Shown here: piece after piece, positions 34,520 to 43,786 of the stretch
Numbering within the stretch: the first letter of the stretch is position 1
Layout of the letters: each line of letters starts with the position of its first letter
Origin: Rugamonas aquatica
GTDB taxonomy: Bacteria > Pseudomonadota > Gammaproteobacteria > Burkholderiales > Burkholderiaceae_D
Length of the DNA: 64,000 nt
Assembly: GCF_009380215.1 (NCBI RefSeq)
Contig: NZ_WHUG01000002.1
Span: forward strand, 1-64,000
Direction: 5' to 3'
Translations under genes and position numbers: made by a program
Notes under the pieces: generated by a model
Databases searched by the model: none
Seen by the model: only the letters and a program-made list of their open reading frames with translations
What the model was told of the DNA's origin: nothing

Positions 34520-36406
34520 TCAGGCGGAGAAACTCTGAGTGACAGCCTTGCCGGCGATCTTGACGTTCTTCAGCTTCAAGCCCTTGACGTTGTAGAGGTA
34601 CATAGGCTTGTCCGCATTGACGGGCGTGCCCAGATCGCAGTCGCTGACTTCGATGTCGGACACCGGCAGCACCACCGGCTTGCCCGGACCGTTATAGTCC
34701 GAAGCCACCGGCCCGAGGATCACGATGGCCTGGTAGCAGGAGTAGCTGCCCGCCTTGGTCTCGACGTTGGCGCAGGTGACATTCGAGATCCGCACATGGC
34801 TGACGCTCGGCGGACGGATACGCACGTTGTCGTTGATCGGATCGTAGCCGCAGTCGATGGTGATGATGCCGCCCGCCGACGTGGCCACCGACTTGGTCGG
34901 AATCAGCGAACCAGGCAAGGTGGAATAGAAGGCCGGCGTGGTGCGGATGCCGTTCGGGATATGCACGTTACGCACATGCATATTGCGCAGGTAGCCGCCG
35001 CGGCTCATATTGGTCTTCAGGCGGATCGCGATGTTCAGCGGATCGGTCTTCCAGTAACTGTTCTCGAACACCAGGTTCTGCGCGTAGATGTTCTCGATCC
35101 CGCCGGACATGATGCTGCCCAGCGTGAGCGCGCCGTGGCCGCTCTGCATTTTGCAGTTCTGGATCACGATGTTCTTCGCCGGACCGAACTGGATGTCCGG
35201 ACCCTTGCCCGAATCGATGGCGATGCAGTCGTCGCCGGTGTTGAAGTGGCAGTCCTCGATCAGCACATTGGTGCACGACTCGGGATCGAAGCCATCGCTG
35301 TTCGGGCCCATGCTGTTGGCGTAGATCCTCTTCACATGCATATTGTGGCAGTTGACCGGATTGTGCTGCCAGAACGGCGTGTTGGTGGTCTGGTAGCCTT
35401 CGAACAGCACGTTGGTGCAGCTGATGAACTGCACCATGTGCGGCCGCAGGTAGTGGCCGACGCCGAAGATGCGCTTCTCCACCGGCACGCGGGCTTCAGC
35501 CAGCGAACGCAGGAAGTACGAGTCGGTGCGCCACTTGTCATTGGGGCCTTGTATGAACAGGGCTTCCGCTTCGCTCAGGTGCGGCGCGATCTCGCGCAGC
35601 GAAGTAGGGTTGACCGGATTGACGTGCACTTCGGTCTTGCCCTTGGTGTGCTTGACGTAGTTGCCCGCGCCGGCGGCGATATCGTCGGCCCAATTCGGTT
35701 TCTCGCGACCCTTCCACGACCACCAGCAATCCGGATCGCCATCGAAGGCCACTCCGGCCTGGCCGTCCAGGATGCTGGTCCAGTCCTCGCCGGTCAGGGC
35801 GATGTTGTCCTGGCCGTGGGCGTACACCATCGACGAGTAGTTCAGCAGGTCGTTGCCTTCCCAGCGCGTGATCGACAGCTTGCCGTTCTTGCCGCAGTCG
35901 TAGGCGCCGTACTTGGCGTAGTCCGCCGGGTTGTTGCTGAAGTAGACGTGGGCGCCGGCCTTCAGGTGCACGTTCACGTTCGAGAGCAGCACGATAGGAC
36001 CGGCGCACAGCCAGTTCCCGGCTGGGATCACCACGCGGCCGCCGCCGGCCTTGTGGCAGGCCGCGATGGCCGCCGCAATCGCCGGGTAGCAGTCTGGCGA
36101 GCCGGCCATCGGGGTTTGCAGCGTGTCCGATTCGGTGAACGAGGTCCACGCCGTCACAGGCTTGACCTCGCAGGTGGCGGCGCCGAAGGCCGTCACGACG
36201 AAGTCCTGGTCGCGGAACTTCAACGGCATCTTGAAGCGGTCGATGATGGCCTGCGCTTCCTTCCATGGATCGGCGGCCTTGGCGTTGGCCGCCAGCGCTG
36301 CCGGGACGGTGGCGCCGGTAACGCCGGCGGCCGACAGGGCTTGCAGGAAGCGGCGGCGGCCGAAGCCTCCGCCTTTCTGTTCGACTGTATGCATCTTTGC
36401 TCTCAT
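34520..36406 (-). CDS. GH28 family glycosidase (polygalacturonase-like), second paralogue, Tat-exported
   Basis: This 628-residue protein carries a Tat signal (GRRRFLQALSAAGVTGATVP) and the complete GH28 motifs NSDGFDPESC, TGDDCIAIDSG, QSGHGALTLG and AIRLKTNMSRGG. It is colinear with the protein at 29200-31047 over almost the full length, which points to duplication. Two starts are possible, ATG 36406 and ATG 36394; the latter has a weak GAG-type site. It lies directly after the TonB receptor gene, sharing one base with its stop codon. Confidence 0.88.
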   Translation of the reverse strand: MRAKMHTVEQKGGGFGRRRFLQALSAAGVTGATVPAALAANAKAADPWKEAQAIIDRFKMPLKFRDQDFVVTAFGAATCEVKPVTAWTSFTESDTLQTPMAGSPDCYPAIAAAIAACHKAGGGRVVIPAGNWLCAGPIVLLSNVNVHLKAGAHVYFSNNPADYAKYGAYDCGKNGKLSITRWEGNDLLNYSSMVYAHGQDNIALTGEDWTSILDGQAGVAFDGDPDCWWSWKGREKPNWADDIAAGAGNYVKHTKGKTEVHVNPVNPTSLREIAPHLSEAEALFIQGPNDKWRTDSYFLRSLAEARVPVEKRIFGVGHYLRPHMVQFISCTNVLFEGYQTTNTPFWQHNPVNCHNMHVKRIYANSMGPNSDGFDPESCTNVLIEDCHFNTGDDCIAIDSGKGPDIQFGPAKNIVIQNCKMQSGHGALTLGSIMSGGIENIYAQNLVFENSYWKTDPLNIAIRLKTNMSRGGYLRNMHVRNVHIPNGIRTTPAFYSTLPGSLIPTKSVATSAGGIITIDCGYDPINDNVRIRPPSVSHVRISNVTCANVETKAGSYSCYQAIVILGPVASDYNGPGKPVVLPVSDIEVSDCDLGTPVNADKPMYLYNVKGLKLKNVKIAGKAVTQSFSA

Positions 36407-39129
36407 CAGAAGGTGTAGGTGGCGCGGACGTTGAAGGCGCGGCCGATCGGACTGGCGGCGCTGCTCAGATAACCGAAGCTATACAGGCTGCTGTTGGTGA
36501 CCGGCGGATTCACGTTGAACAGATTGGTGATGCCGGCCGTGACCTGGGTGTTCTTGAAACCGTTGTAGGTCGTGGTCCAGTTCCATACCTTGTACGAGTT
36601 GATGTTGCGCCAGTACTGCTGCGCCACCAGGTTCTGGTCGGTGTACTTGGAGTTGTAGTTCTGGGTCAGCTGGGTGTTCCAGTTACCGGCGGCCCAGTTC
36701 AGCTTCAGCGTGTGCTTCCAGCGGTAGGTGATGATAGGGAAGCTGGAGGTGGTGCCGTTGCTGGCCAGGCCGAACTGGCCGATGTTCGATACGTACGGGC
36801 TGCCTTTATCCAGCTGGTTGTCGAACTGGGTCAGGTAAGTGCCGTCGATGGATACCTTGAAGTCGCCGATGGCCATGCGTGGGAAGGCATACGATGCGGA
36901 GACGTCGACACCGGCCGCCTTCTGGCCGCCCAGGTTCATCGTGGTGTTCTTGATGTAGTTGATGGTGCCGTCGGCGTTACGCACGAAGAAGGATGCGTAC
37001 TTGGCCGGATCGAGGAAGTAGACCTGCTCCGGCAAGTTCGCCAGCATGTCGGTCATCTTGATGTTCCAGTAGTCGATCGACACCACCGACGACTTGGTCG
37101 GTTCGAACACGGTGCCCAGCGTGAAGCCTTTCGATTTTTCCGGCACCAGCGCGGCGTTGGAGCCGGTCTGCTTGGGCAGCGTGGTGTTGCAGACGGTCGA
37201 TGCGACCAGGCCTGGCAGAGCTTTGCCGGTGCCGGCCACGCCTGGCGTGCCGCCTGGGCAGAGAACAGGATCGTCCCACTTGGCCGAGGTCAGGCCGGTG
37301 GCGCCGGCCAGGCGGTAGCCGTAGCGGTCGAACAGCGTCGGCGCGCGGAAGCCGGTGTTGGCCGAGCCGCGGAACATCAGCTGCTTGGACGGCTCGTAGC
37401 GGAAGCTGACCTTGGGATTGATGGTGTTACCGAAGTCGCTGAAATGGTCGTCACGCACGGCGACGTTCAGTTCCAGCTTCTTGGTGATCGGGACGTTCAA
37501 TTCCGCGAACAGCGCGGCGACGTTGCGCGCGCCTTCGCCGTGCGACGGCGTGGCGCTGGCGTAGGTGACTTCGGCGCTGATCGGCAGCTTGGTGTCTTCG
37601 GTGGTGTCGCGGTGGAAGTCCGCGCCCAAGGCCAGCGCCATCGAGCCTCCTTCCAGTTCCATCAGCGAGCGGCTGGCGGTCAGGTCGACGCCGGTGAAGG
37701 TCGATTTTGAGGTGCGGTTCTTGACGTTGTCGACCCGGAGGGTGTCGAGGTAGGCCTTGCCGTCTGCATCCTGCACGCCGAATGGATTGAGCGCTCCGCT
37801 TTTCAGGCCGTCCAGCAGGCCCTGGCCTTTGACGTAGCCGGAGTAGTAGTAATTGTCGCGTTTCGAAATGCCGATCACCAGGCCGGCCTTGTAGTCCCAG
37901 CCGGCCAGCGTGCCTTCGTCGCTGATGGCCAGACGCTGGTTCAGCTGCACGTCCTTGGTGGTGGCCAGGCCCAGGTCGGCCACGGCCCAGGTCAGGATCA
38001 GCGGTGCGTTGTTCAGGCCTGCGACGGCGGGTACGCCGCCGCTTTTACCCGGATACCATTTGCTGGTGGAAGGCAGCGTGGCGCTGACGCCGTTGACGGC
38101 CAGCGCGTTGGTCGGGTTCTTGGTGCCGAGGATGAATTCCTCGCCGCGCGAGTAGTCGACGGTGACGACGTGGTCATCGCTGATCTTCTTGGCGGCGCGG
38201 GCGTAGAACGTCACCTGCTGGTTGGCGTACAAGGCGGTGCCGTACTCGTTGTTGTCGAGGATACAGGTGCCCTTCTGGCCGACGATGGAGTAGGGCGCCA
38301 GACAACCGCTTGCGCCGTATGGGTTCTGGGCGGTCTTGTTGGTGGAGGTGGTGAAGTTGGCAGGCGTGGCATTGCCGCCGGTGCCCAGCGTTGGCGGGCG
38401 GCCGATGCTGGTCAACAGGTCGGCGGAGCTCAGGTCGGCGCGGTCTTTTGCGGCCAGGCGCGTGCGCTGGTGGGCGTCGATGGTGCCGTAGAAGCTCCAG
38501 CCATCGCGTTCCAGATTGCCTTTGCCCCAGGTGATGCTGGCGCGCTGTTCGTCGCCGCCGCCATGCTTCTGCGGTTGTACTTCCTGGCCTGTCAGCGACA
38601 GGCCTTCGAAGGAGGTCTTGGTGATGAAGTTGACCACGCCGCCGATCGCGTCGGAGCCGTAGATCGACGAAGCGCCATCGCGCAGGATCTCAACGCGCGA
38701 CAGGGCGCTCATTGGAATCACGTCCAGGTTGGCGTAGCCGTCGGCGATGGCTTCGTTGGCCATGCGGCGGCCGTTCAGCAGCACCAGGGTGCGGTTCACG
38801 CCCAGGCCGCGCAGGTTGATGTTGGTGCCCGAGCCGGCATTGGACGGCGCCAGCGATGCGGACTGCGGCAGCGACATCATGATGTCGGCCAGTGTGGTGA
38901 TGCCTTGCTTGATGAAGTCCTCGGCCTTGACGGTGCTGACGGGCAGCGAGGCTTCGGTGGCCAGGCGCTTGATGCTGGAGCCGGTCACTTCGACGCGGGT
39001 CATGGCCGCTTCTCCGCTCTGTTGTGCGGCCGCCTGGTTGGCCAGCGTGAGCACGGCCACGGTGATGGCTGACAGCAGCAGGCGGGGTTGGGCGGAACGG
39101 TTCTGGACCGAGTGATCGGACGTGTTCAT
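36406..39129 (-). CDS. TonB-dependent receptor, probably for oligogalacturonides
   Basis: The 907-residue outer-membrane receptor has a signal peptide ending ANQAAAQ, a plug domain (VEVTGSSIKRLATEASLPVS; ILRDGASSIYGSDAIGGVVN) and a 22-strand barrel ending in an aromatic residue (NVRATYTF). Receptors of this size next to polysaccharide enzymes import oligosaccharides. It heads the minus-strand row of pectin genes and follows AAGGAG at ATG 39129; the longer open frame upstream lacks a signal peptide. No TonB or ExbBD genes are nearby. Confidence 0.92.
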   Translation of the reverse strand: MNTSDHSVQNRSAQPRLLLSAITVAVLTLANQAAAQQSGEAAMTRVEVTGSSIKRLATEASLPVSTVKAEDFIKQGITTLADIMMSLPQSASLAPSNAGSGTNINLRGLGVNRTLVLLNGRRMANEAIADGYANLDVIPMSALSRVEILRDGASSIYGSDAIGGVVNFITKTSFEGLSLTGQEVQPQKHGGGDEQRASITWGKGNLERDGWSFYGTIDAHQRTRLAAKDRADLSSADLLTSIGRPPTLGTGGNATPANFTTSTNKTAQNPYGASGCLAPYSIVGQKGTCILDNNEYGTALYANQQVTFYARAAKKISDDHVVTVDYSRGEEFILGTKNPTNALAVNGVSATLPSTSKWYPGKSGGVPAVAGLNNAPLILTWAVADLGLATTKDVQLNQRLAISDEGTLAGWDYKAGLVIGISKRDNYYYSGYVKGQGLLDGLKSGALNPFGVQDADGKAYLDTLRVDNVKNRTSKSTFTGVDLTASRSLMELEGGSMALALGADFHRDTTEDTKLPISAEVTYASATPSHGEGARNVAALFAELNVPITKKLELNVAVRDDHFSDFGNTINPKVSFRYEPSKQLMFRGSANTGFRAPTLFDRYGYRLAGATGLTSAKWDDPVLCPGGTPGVAGTGKALPGLVASTVCNTTLPKQTGSNAALVPEKSKGFTLGTVFEPTKSSVVSIDYWNIKMTDMLANLPEQVYFLDPAKYASFFVRNADGTINYIKNTTMNLGGQKAAGVDVSASYAFPRMAIGDFKVSIDGTYLTQFDNQLDKGSPYVSNIGQFGLASNGTTSSFPIITYRWKHTLKLNWAAGNWNTQLTQNYNSKYTDQNLVAQQYWRNINSYKVWNWTTTYNGFKNTQVTAGITNLFNVNPPVTNSSLYSFGYLSSAASPIGRAFNVRATYTF

Positions 39130-39292
39130 GCTAGTCTCCTTCGTCTTTTTGAATAAAGTTATGCGCCGTGCTGGTAAAGCACTGGACGTGAGTGGAGCAC
39201 CTCGCGTGCCCCGTGCCGTTGAGACGAGGGCCGCCATGCGGGTGCAGGCGAACCGAGGTCCAGGACGGTCGATAACTTATTGCTTTGTTCGC

Positions 39293-39314
39293 GGACTGGC
39301 ATCGAGGCCAGTCC
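39293..39314. other. Stem-loop between the second GntR gene and the TonB receptor
   Basis: Perfect 8-bp arms GGACTGGC and GCCAGTCC surround a 6-nt loop. There is no T tract. It may separate regulator and receptor transcripts. The 229-bp interval 39130-39358 holds no supported gene. Confidence 0.45.
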
Positions 39315-39358
39315 TGCGGTGCTGCTGTGCTGCTGCTTCTTGAACTTCTACTTCTTTA

Positions 39359-40063
39359 CTATCCGCGCGAGAAGGTGCGGGTCACGCGTTCCAGGTGGGC
39401 GCGCATGGCTTTGCGCGCCGCCGCCGGGTCATGGGCGGCGATCGCCTCCAGGATGCGGCGATGATCCTTCAGCGTTTCCTGACGCAGTTCCTCGGTCTGG
39501 AAGTGTTCCTTGAGTTTGTGCCACAGGCGGCCGCGCTGGTCCCACAGGTAGTTCAGTGATCCCACCAGCGCGCTGTTGCCGGTGGCGCGTGCGATGGCGA
39601 GGTGGAAGTTGCGGTCGGCCTGCTCGTTGCTCGAATAATTGTCGTGGTTCTGTTCCATCTCGACGACGGCCTTGAGGATGGCGTCGATGGCGCCGTCGGT
39701 GGCGACGCGGGCTGCGATGGCGGCGATTTCGGATTCGATCAGGCGGCGCGCGGACAGCACTTCGAACGGACCGGGGCCGGCTTCCGGCAGATCGGCCGCC
39801 GATGGTTCCGGCACTTCGCTGACGTAGACGCCGGAGCCGCCGCGCACTTCAATCACACCGCCCAGTTCCAGCGCGATCAGCGCTTCGCGCAGCGAGGCGC
39901 GGCTGACGCTCAGCTTGGTGGCCAGATCGCGCTCGGACGGCAGGCGCTCGCCGCCGGCGATCTTCTCTTCGCGTATCAGTTCCTGGATGCGGTCTGCCAC
40001 TACGCGGTACAAACGCGGTTCGTGGGCGGTGCTGTCGGCAGGGGCGGAAGTCTTTTTCAGCAT
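39359..40063 (-). CDS. FadR-subfamily GntR regulator of galacturonate use
   Basis: This protein (234 residues from ATG 40063) has a winged helix (ERDLATKLSVSRASLREALI near residue 45) and an FCD domain (DRNFHLAIARATGNSALVGS; histidines in LKDHRRILEAI and MRAHLERV). Earlier ATG codons at 40102 and 40156 would place two perfect or near-perfect operator palindromes inside the coding region, so 40063 is preferred. It is divergent from garD-udh and upstream of the TonB receptor. The operator form TGGTC-N-GACCA is typical of the UxuR/LldR/PdhR branch. Confidence 0.88.
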   Translation of the reverse strand: MLKKTSAPADSTAHEPRLYRVVADRIQELIREEKIAGGERLPSERDLATKLSVSRASLREALIALELGGVIEVRGGSGVYVSEVPEPSAADLPEAGPGPFEVLSARRLIESEIAAIAARVATDGAIDAILKAVVEMEQNHDNYSSNEQADRNFHLAIARATGNSALVGSLNYLWDQRGRLWHKLKEHFQTEELRQETLKDHRRILEAIAAHDPAAARKAMRAHLERVTRTFSRG

Positions 40064-40103
40064 CTGTGTCTCGTATTCGTAGGGTGGCTTGAATATCGCC
40101 ATC

Positions 40104-40133
40104 TGGTCAGGCCATTCTAAGGTGGTCAGACCA
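40104..40133. promoter_or_regulatory. Tandem GntR operators upstream of the regulator gene
   Basis: Two 11-bp sites lie 19 bp apart centre to centre: TGGTCAGGCCA (40104-40114) and the perfect palindrome TGGTCAGACCA (40123-40133). They sit 41-70 bp upstream of the chosen GntR start and suggest autoregulation. Confidence 0.7.
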
Positions 40134-40291
40134 AATATGCAATGTGGACTAGCCAAATTAATTTTTAGCTGTCATACTAAAATCGTCATGCAGCTGCGGG
40201 AAGGGGGAGTTTACAGGGCTGTAGCCCCGCAAACAAGCCGTTTCGGCCTGTGGTGCTCCGGCCACAGCCAATGGCAGTCCGGCCAGTCCGG

Positions 40292-40308
40292 AAGTGGCCT
40301 GACCACTT
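40292..40308. promoter_or_regulatory. GntR operator upstream of garD
   Basis: AAGTGGCCTGACCACTT is a 17-bp palindrome whose core is the exact reverse complement of the site at 40104-40114. It is centred 85 bp before the garD start, as expected for repression of garD-udh by the divergent GntR protein. Confidence 0.7.
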
Positions 40309-40384
40309 TGCAGTGCACAAGAAAACGCGAAAAAACAACGTTCGCCGGGATGCCGATCCCGGAACAGGAAGACAGGGAACACAC

Positions 40385-41947
40385 ATGCCGACACCGACGA
40401 TCACAGGGACGCCGCGCTACATCCTCATGCACGACAACGATAACGTCGCCATAGTCGTCAACGATGGCGGGCTGCCGGCCGGCGCGGTCTTCTCCAACGG
40501 CCTGGCGCTGCTGGAAGCCGTCCCGCAGGGCCACAAGGTGGCGCTGTGCGATATCGCCAAGGGCGATCCGGTGCGGCGCTACAACGTCACCATCGGCTAC
40601 GCGGCGCGCGACATCGCCGCCGGCAGCTGGGTCGCCGAGCCGCAGGTGGAAATGCCGGCCGCGCGCGAACTGGTCAACCTGCCGATATCGACCAACCTGC
40701 CGCCACCGGCCGAGCCGCTGGAAGGCTATACCTTCGAGGGCTTCCGCAATCCCGACGGCAGCGTCGGCACGCGCAACATCCTGGCCATCACCACCACCGT
40801 GCAGTGCGTGGCGGGCGTGGTGGAGTTTGCGGTCAAGCGCATCAAGGACGAGCTGCTGCCGAAGTATCCGAACGTTGACGACGTGGTGGGGCTGGAGCAC
40901 ACCTACGGCTGCGGCGTGGCGATCGATGCGCCGGGCGCGATGGTGCCGATCCGCACGCTACGCAATATCAGCCTGAATCCGAATTTCGGCGGACAGGCAA
41001 TGGTGGTCAGCCTCGGTTGCGAGAAGCTGCAACCGGCACGCCTGTTCCCCAAAGGCTCGATTCCGATCCAGAACGGCGGCGGCGCCGATCCTGCGCTGGT
41101 GTGTTTGCAGGATGCGGGCCATGTGGGCTTCATGTCGATGATAGCTTCGATCATGAAGCAGGCAGAGATCAACCTGGCCGCGCTGGACAAGCGCCGCCGC
41201 GAAACCGTGCCTGCCTCGGAGCTGGTGGTGGGCGTGCAGTGCGGCGGCAGCGATGCCTTCTCCGGCGTGACCGCCAATCCGGCCGTGGGTTTCGCCACCG
41301 ATCTGCTGGTGCGTGCCGGCGCCACGGTGATGTTCTCCGAAGTGACCGAGGTACGCGACGGGATCGATCAACTGACTTCGCGCGCGGCCACGCCGGAAGT
41401 GGCGGAAGCGATGATCCGCGAAATGGAGTGGTACGACAATTACCTGAAGCGCGGCGGCGTGGACCGCAGCGCCAACACCACGCCTGGCAACAAGAAGGGC
41501 GGCTTGTCGAACATCGTCGAGAAGGCGATGGGCTCCATCGTCAAATCCGGCAGCAGCCCGATATCCGGCGTGCTGTCGCCGGGTGAGAAGCTGACGCAGA
41601 AAGGCTTGATCTACGCCGCCACGCCGGCCAGCGATTTCATTTGCGGCACGCTGCAAGTGGCGGCGGGCATGAACCTGCACGTCTTCACCACAGGGCGCGG
41701 TACGCCGTATGGCCTGGCCGAGGTGCCGGTCATCAAGGTCGCCACGCGCAACGAGCTGGCCGAGCGCTGGCACGATCTGATGGACATCAACGCCGGTCGC
41801 ATCGCCAGCGGCGATGCGACGATCGCGGACGTGGGCTGGGAGATGTTCCAGCTGCTGCTGGATGTCGCCAGCGGACGCCGTACCTGGGCGGAAAAATGGA
41901 AACTGCATAACGCACTGGTGCTGTTCAACCCGGCGCCGGTGACTTGA
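40385..41947 (+). CDS. garD: Galactarate dehydratase
   Basis: GarD dehydrates galactarate to 5-dehydro-4-deoxyglucarate, the KdgD substrate. The 520-residue product follows the known enzyme closely: [15 protein letters not shown] near the start (SAF domain), [65 protein letters not shown] and the ending [11 protein letters not shown]. UxaA-type altronate dehydratase is less likely because of these galactarate-type blocks and the adjacent udh. Open frame exists upstream to 40250 but crosses the operator; ATG 40385 follows AGGGAA. Confidence 0.93.
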   Translation: MPTPTITGTPRYILMHDNDNVAIVVNDGGLPAGAVFSNGLALLEAVPQGHKVALCDIAKGDPVRRYNVTIGYAARDIAAGSWVAEPQVEMPAARELVNLPISTNLPPPAEPLEGYTFEGFRNPDGSVGTRNILAITTTVQCVAGVVEFAVKRIKDELLPKYPNVDDVVGLEHTYGCGVAIDAPGAMVPIRTLRNISLNPNFGGQAMVVSLGCEKLQPARLFPKGSIPIQNGGGADPALVCLQDAGHVGFMSMIASIMKQAEINLAALDKRRRETVPASELVVGVQCGGSDAFSGVTANPAVGFATDLLVRAGATVMFSEVTEVRDGIDQLTSRAATPEVAEAMIREMEWYDNYLKRGGVDRSANTTPGNKKGGLSNIVEKAMGSIVKSGSSPISGVLSPGEKLTQKGLIYAATPASDFICGTLQVAAGMNLHVFTTGRGTPYGLAEVPVIKVATRNELAERWHDLMDINAGRIASGDATIADVGWEMFQLLLDVASGRRTWAEKWKLHNALVLFNPAPVT

Positions 41948-41966
41948 TAAAAACCGAGACAGAAAA

Positions 41967-42776
41967 ATGACTAAACCATTTAAACGATTATTGCTGACCG
42001 GCGCCGCCGGCGGCCTGGGTAAAATCCTGCGCGAGCGCATCCAGCCTTGGGCCGATGTGGTGCGCTTGTCCGACATTGGCGACATGGGCGTGGCGCGTGA
42101 GGGCGAAGAGGTCGTTCAGTGCGACCTGGCCGACAAGGCTGCCGTATTCAAGTTGCTGGAGGGGGTGGACGCGGTGCTGCACTTCGGCGGCATCTCGACC
42201 GAGAATACGTTCGAGAACATCATGGCGGCCAATATCGCCGGTACCTACAACCTGTATGAGGCGGCGCACAAGCACGGCGTCAAGCGCGTGGTGTTCGCCA
42301 GCTCCAACCACACCATCGGGTACTACAAGACCACCGACTACATCGACGCCGACAGCCCGATGCGGCCGGACAGCCTGTACGGCGTGAGCAAGTGCTTCGG
42401 CGAGTCGCTGTCGCGCTATTACTACGACCGCACCGGCATCGAGACGGTGTGCCTGCGCATCGGTTCTTCGTTCCCGGAGCCGGTCAATCCGCGCATGCTG
42501 GTGACGTGGTTCAGCTATGACGATCTGGTGGAGTCCTTGCGCTGCGCGCTGTTCACGCCGCGTGTTGGTCATACGATTTTGTTTGGCGCCTCGGCCAATC
42601 CGGGCAGTTGGTGGGATAACAGCAAGGCTGCGCACCTGGGCTTTAATCCGAAGGACAGTTCGGCGCAGTTTGCGGCGAACTTCCCGGAGACCGGCGCTTA
42701 TCCGCCGAAGGACGATGTCGCCACCATTTACCAGGGCGGCGGGTTCCTGATGTCGGGGCCTCAGTACAAGGACTGA
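41967..42776 (+). CDS. udh: Uronate dehydrogenase
   Basis: Udh oxidises D-galacturonate to galactaro-lactone with NAD. The 269-residue short-chain dehydrogenase has the nucleotide motif LLTGAAGGLGKIL, the block VVFASSNHTIGYY near residue 110 and the catalytic YGVSK near residue 138. LRIGSSFPEPVNPRML and GASANPGSWWDNS are hallmarks of uronate dehydrogenases. It starts 19 bp after garD, and the pair forms an operon. Its 3' end overlaps the convergent GlxA-type gene by 16 bp. Confidence 0.93.
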   Translation: MTKPFKRLLLTGAAGGLGKILRERIQPWADVVRLSDIGDMGVAREGEEVVQCDLADKAAVFKLLEGVDAVLHFGGISTENTFENIMAANIAGTYNLYEAAHKHGVKRVVFASSNHTIGYYKTTDYIDADSPMRPDSLYGVSKCFGESLSRYYYDRTGIETVCLRIGSSFPEPVNPRMLVTWFSYDDLVESLRCALFTPRVGHTILFGASANPGSWWDNSKAAHLGFNPKDSSAQFAANFPETGAYPPKDDVATIYQGGGFLMSGPQYKD

Positions 42777-43765
42777 ACGGTGGCGCCGTGGCTGGAGAAA
42801 CGGCTGCGGTACTGGCCGGGGCTCACGCCCAGATGGCGCTGGAATACGCGCCGCAGGTTCTGCTCTTCCACATAGCCGGTGTTGGCCGCGATGGTCTTCA
42901 GCGGCAGCGCGGTTTTTTCCAGTGCGCTGCATGCGGCCTCCAGCCGCATCGCTTCCACCATTCTTGCCGGTGTGCGCCCCAGTTGCGCGGCGTAGCTGCG
43001 GGCGAAGGTGCGCGGCGTCATGCCGGCTTGCTCGGCTAGCCGGTCTACCGTCAACGTTTCGCGCAGATTGGCCGCCACCCAGGCGTGCAGGCCGTCGAAG
43101 CGGCCGCCTTGCTGCGCTTGCGCAGCCAGCGGCACGCTGAATTGCGACTGCCCGCCGGTACGCTTGATGAACATCACCAGCTGGCGCGCCGTTTCGATGG
43201 CGACGTGATGGCCATAGTCTTCCTCGATCAGCGCCAGCGTCAGGTCGATGCCGGCGCTGACGCCGGCCGAGGTCCAGATTGAACCATCCTTGATGAAGAT
43301 TTTGTCGGCGTCGATGTCGATCGCCGGATGCAGCTTGTGCAGGCGCTCCACCCATTCCCAGTGCGTGGCGACGCGCTTGCCGTCCAGCTGCCCGGCGGCG
43401 GCAAGCAGGAAGGCGCCGGTGCAGACGGAGCACAGGCGGCGTACCTTGGGCGTCTGGCGGATTATCCAGTCCACCAGCACTGGCGGTGAGTAGTACTCCT
43501 GGCCCTTGCAGCCGCCCACCGCGATCAGCGTGTCGATGGCCAGACCTTCCAGTGTGGCGATGGACACAGTCATCACCGGCAAGCCTGCACTGGTGGTAAT
43601 CAGGCCGCCGTCGGCCGAGGCGACGATGGTTTCATACAGCGCGGGGCCGTTGCCGCTGTGTCGCTTGCTGGCGGTGACGAGCGCCTGCAAAGGGCCGCTC
43701 AGGTCCAGCAGGTTCATGTTGTCATAGGCGAGCAGCACGACGCGCAGGGTTTGTTTCGGTGGCAT
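42761..43765 (-). CDS. GlxA family AraC-type regulator with DJ-1/PfpI domain
   Basis: The 334-residue protein has an N-terminal DJ-1/PfpI-like domain (residues 7-180; cysteine in RLCSVCTGAFLLAAAG) and a C-terminal AraC double helix-turn-helix (LTVDRLAEQAGMTPRTFARS; IAANTGYVEEQNLRRVFQRH). GlxA-type regulators respond to small nitrogen compounds or quaternary amines in several species. It lies 21 bp after the exported DJ-1 gene (43787) in the same direction and is likely co-transcribed. It seems unrelated to the sugar genes. Confidence 0.9.
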   Translation of the reverse strand: MPPKQTLRVVLLAYDNMNLLDLSGPLQALVTASKRHSGNGPALYETIVASADGGLITTSAGLPVMTVSIATLEGLAIDTLIAVGGCKGQEYYSPPVLVDWIIRQTPKVRRLCSVCTGAFLLAAAGQLDGKRVATHWEWVERLHKLHPAIDIDADKIFIKDGSIWTSAGVSAGIDLTLALIEEDYGHHVAIETARQLVMFIKRTGGQSQFSVPLAAQAQQGGRFDGLHAWVAANLRETLTVDRLAEQAGMTPRTFARSYAAQLGRTPARMVEAMRLEAACSALEKTALPLKTIAANTGYVEEQNLRRVFQRHLGVSPGQYRSRFSSHGATVQSLY

Positions 43766-43786
43766 GACGGTGCTCGGGTATGGGCT

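Noticed and set aside
40385..41947. Altronate dehydratase (UxaA) as an alternative name for the dehydratase
   Set aside because: Length and sequence blocks follow galactarate dehydratase, the neighbour is uronate dehydrogenase, and there is no uxaB/uxaC in the window.
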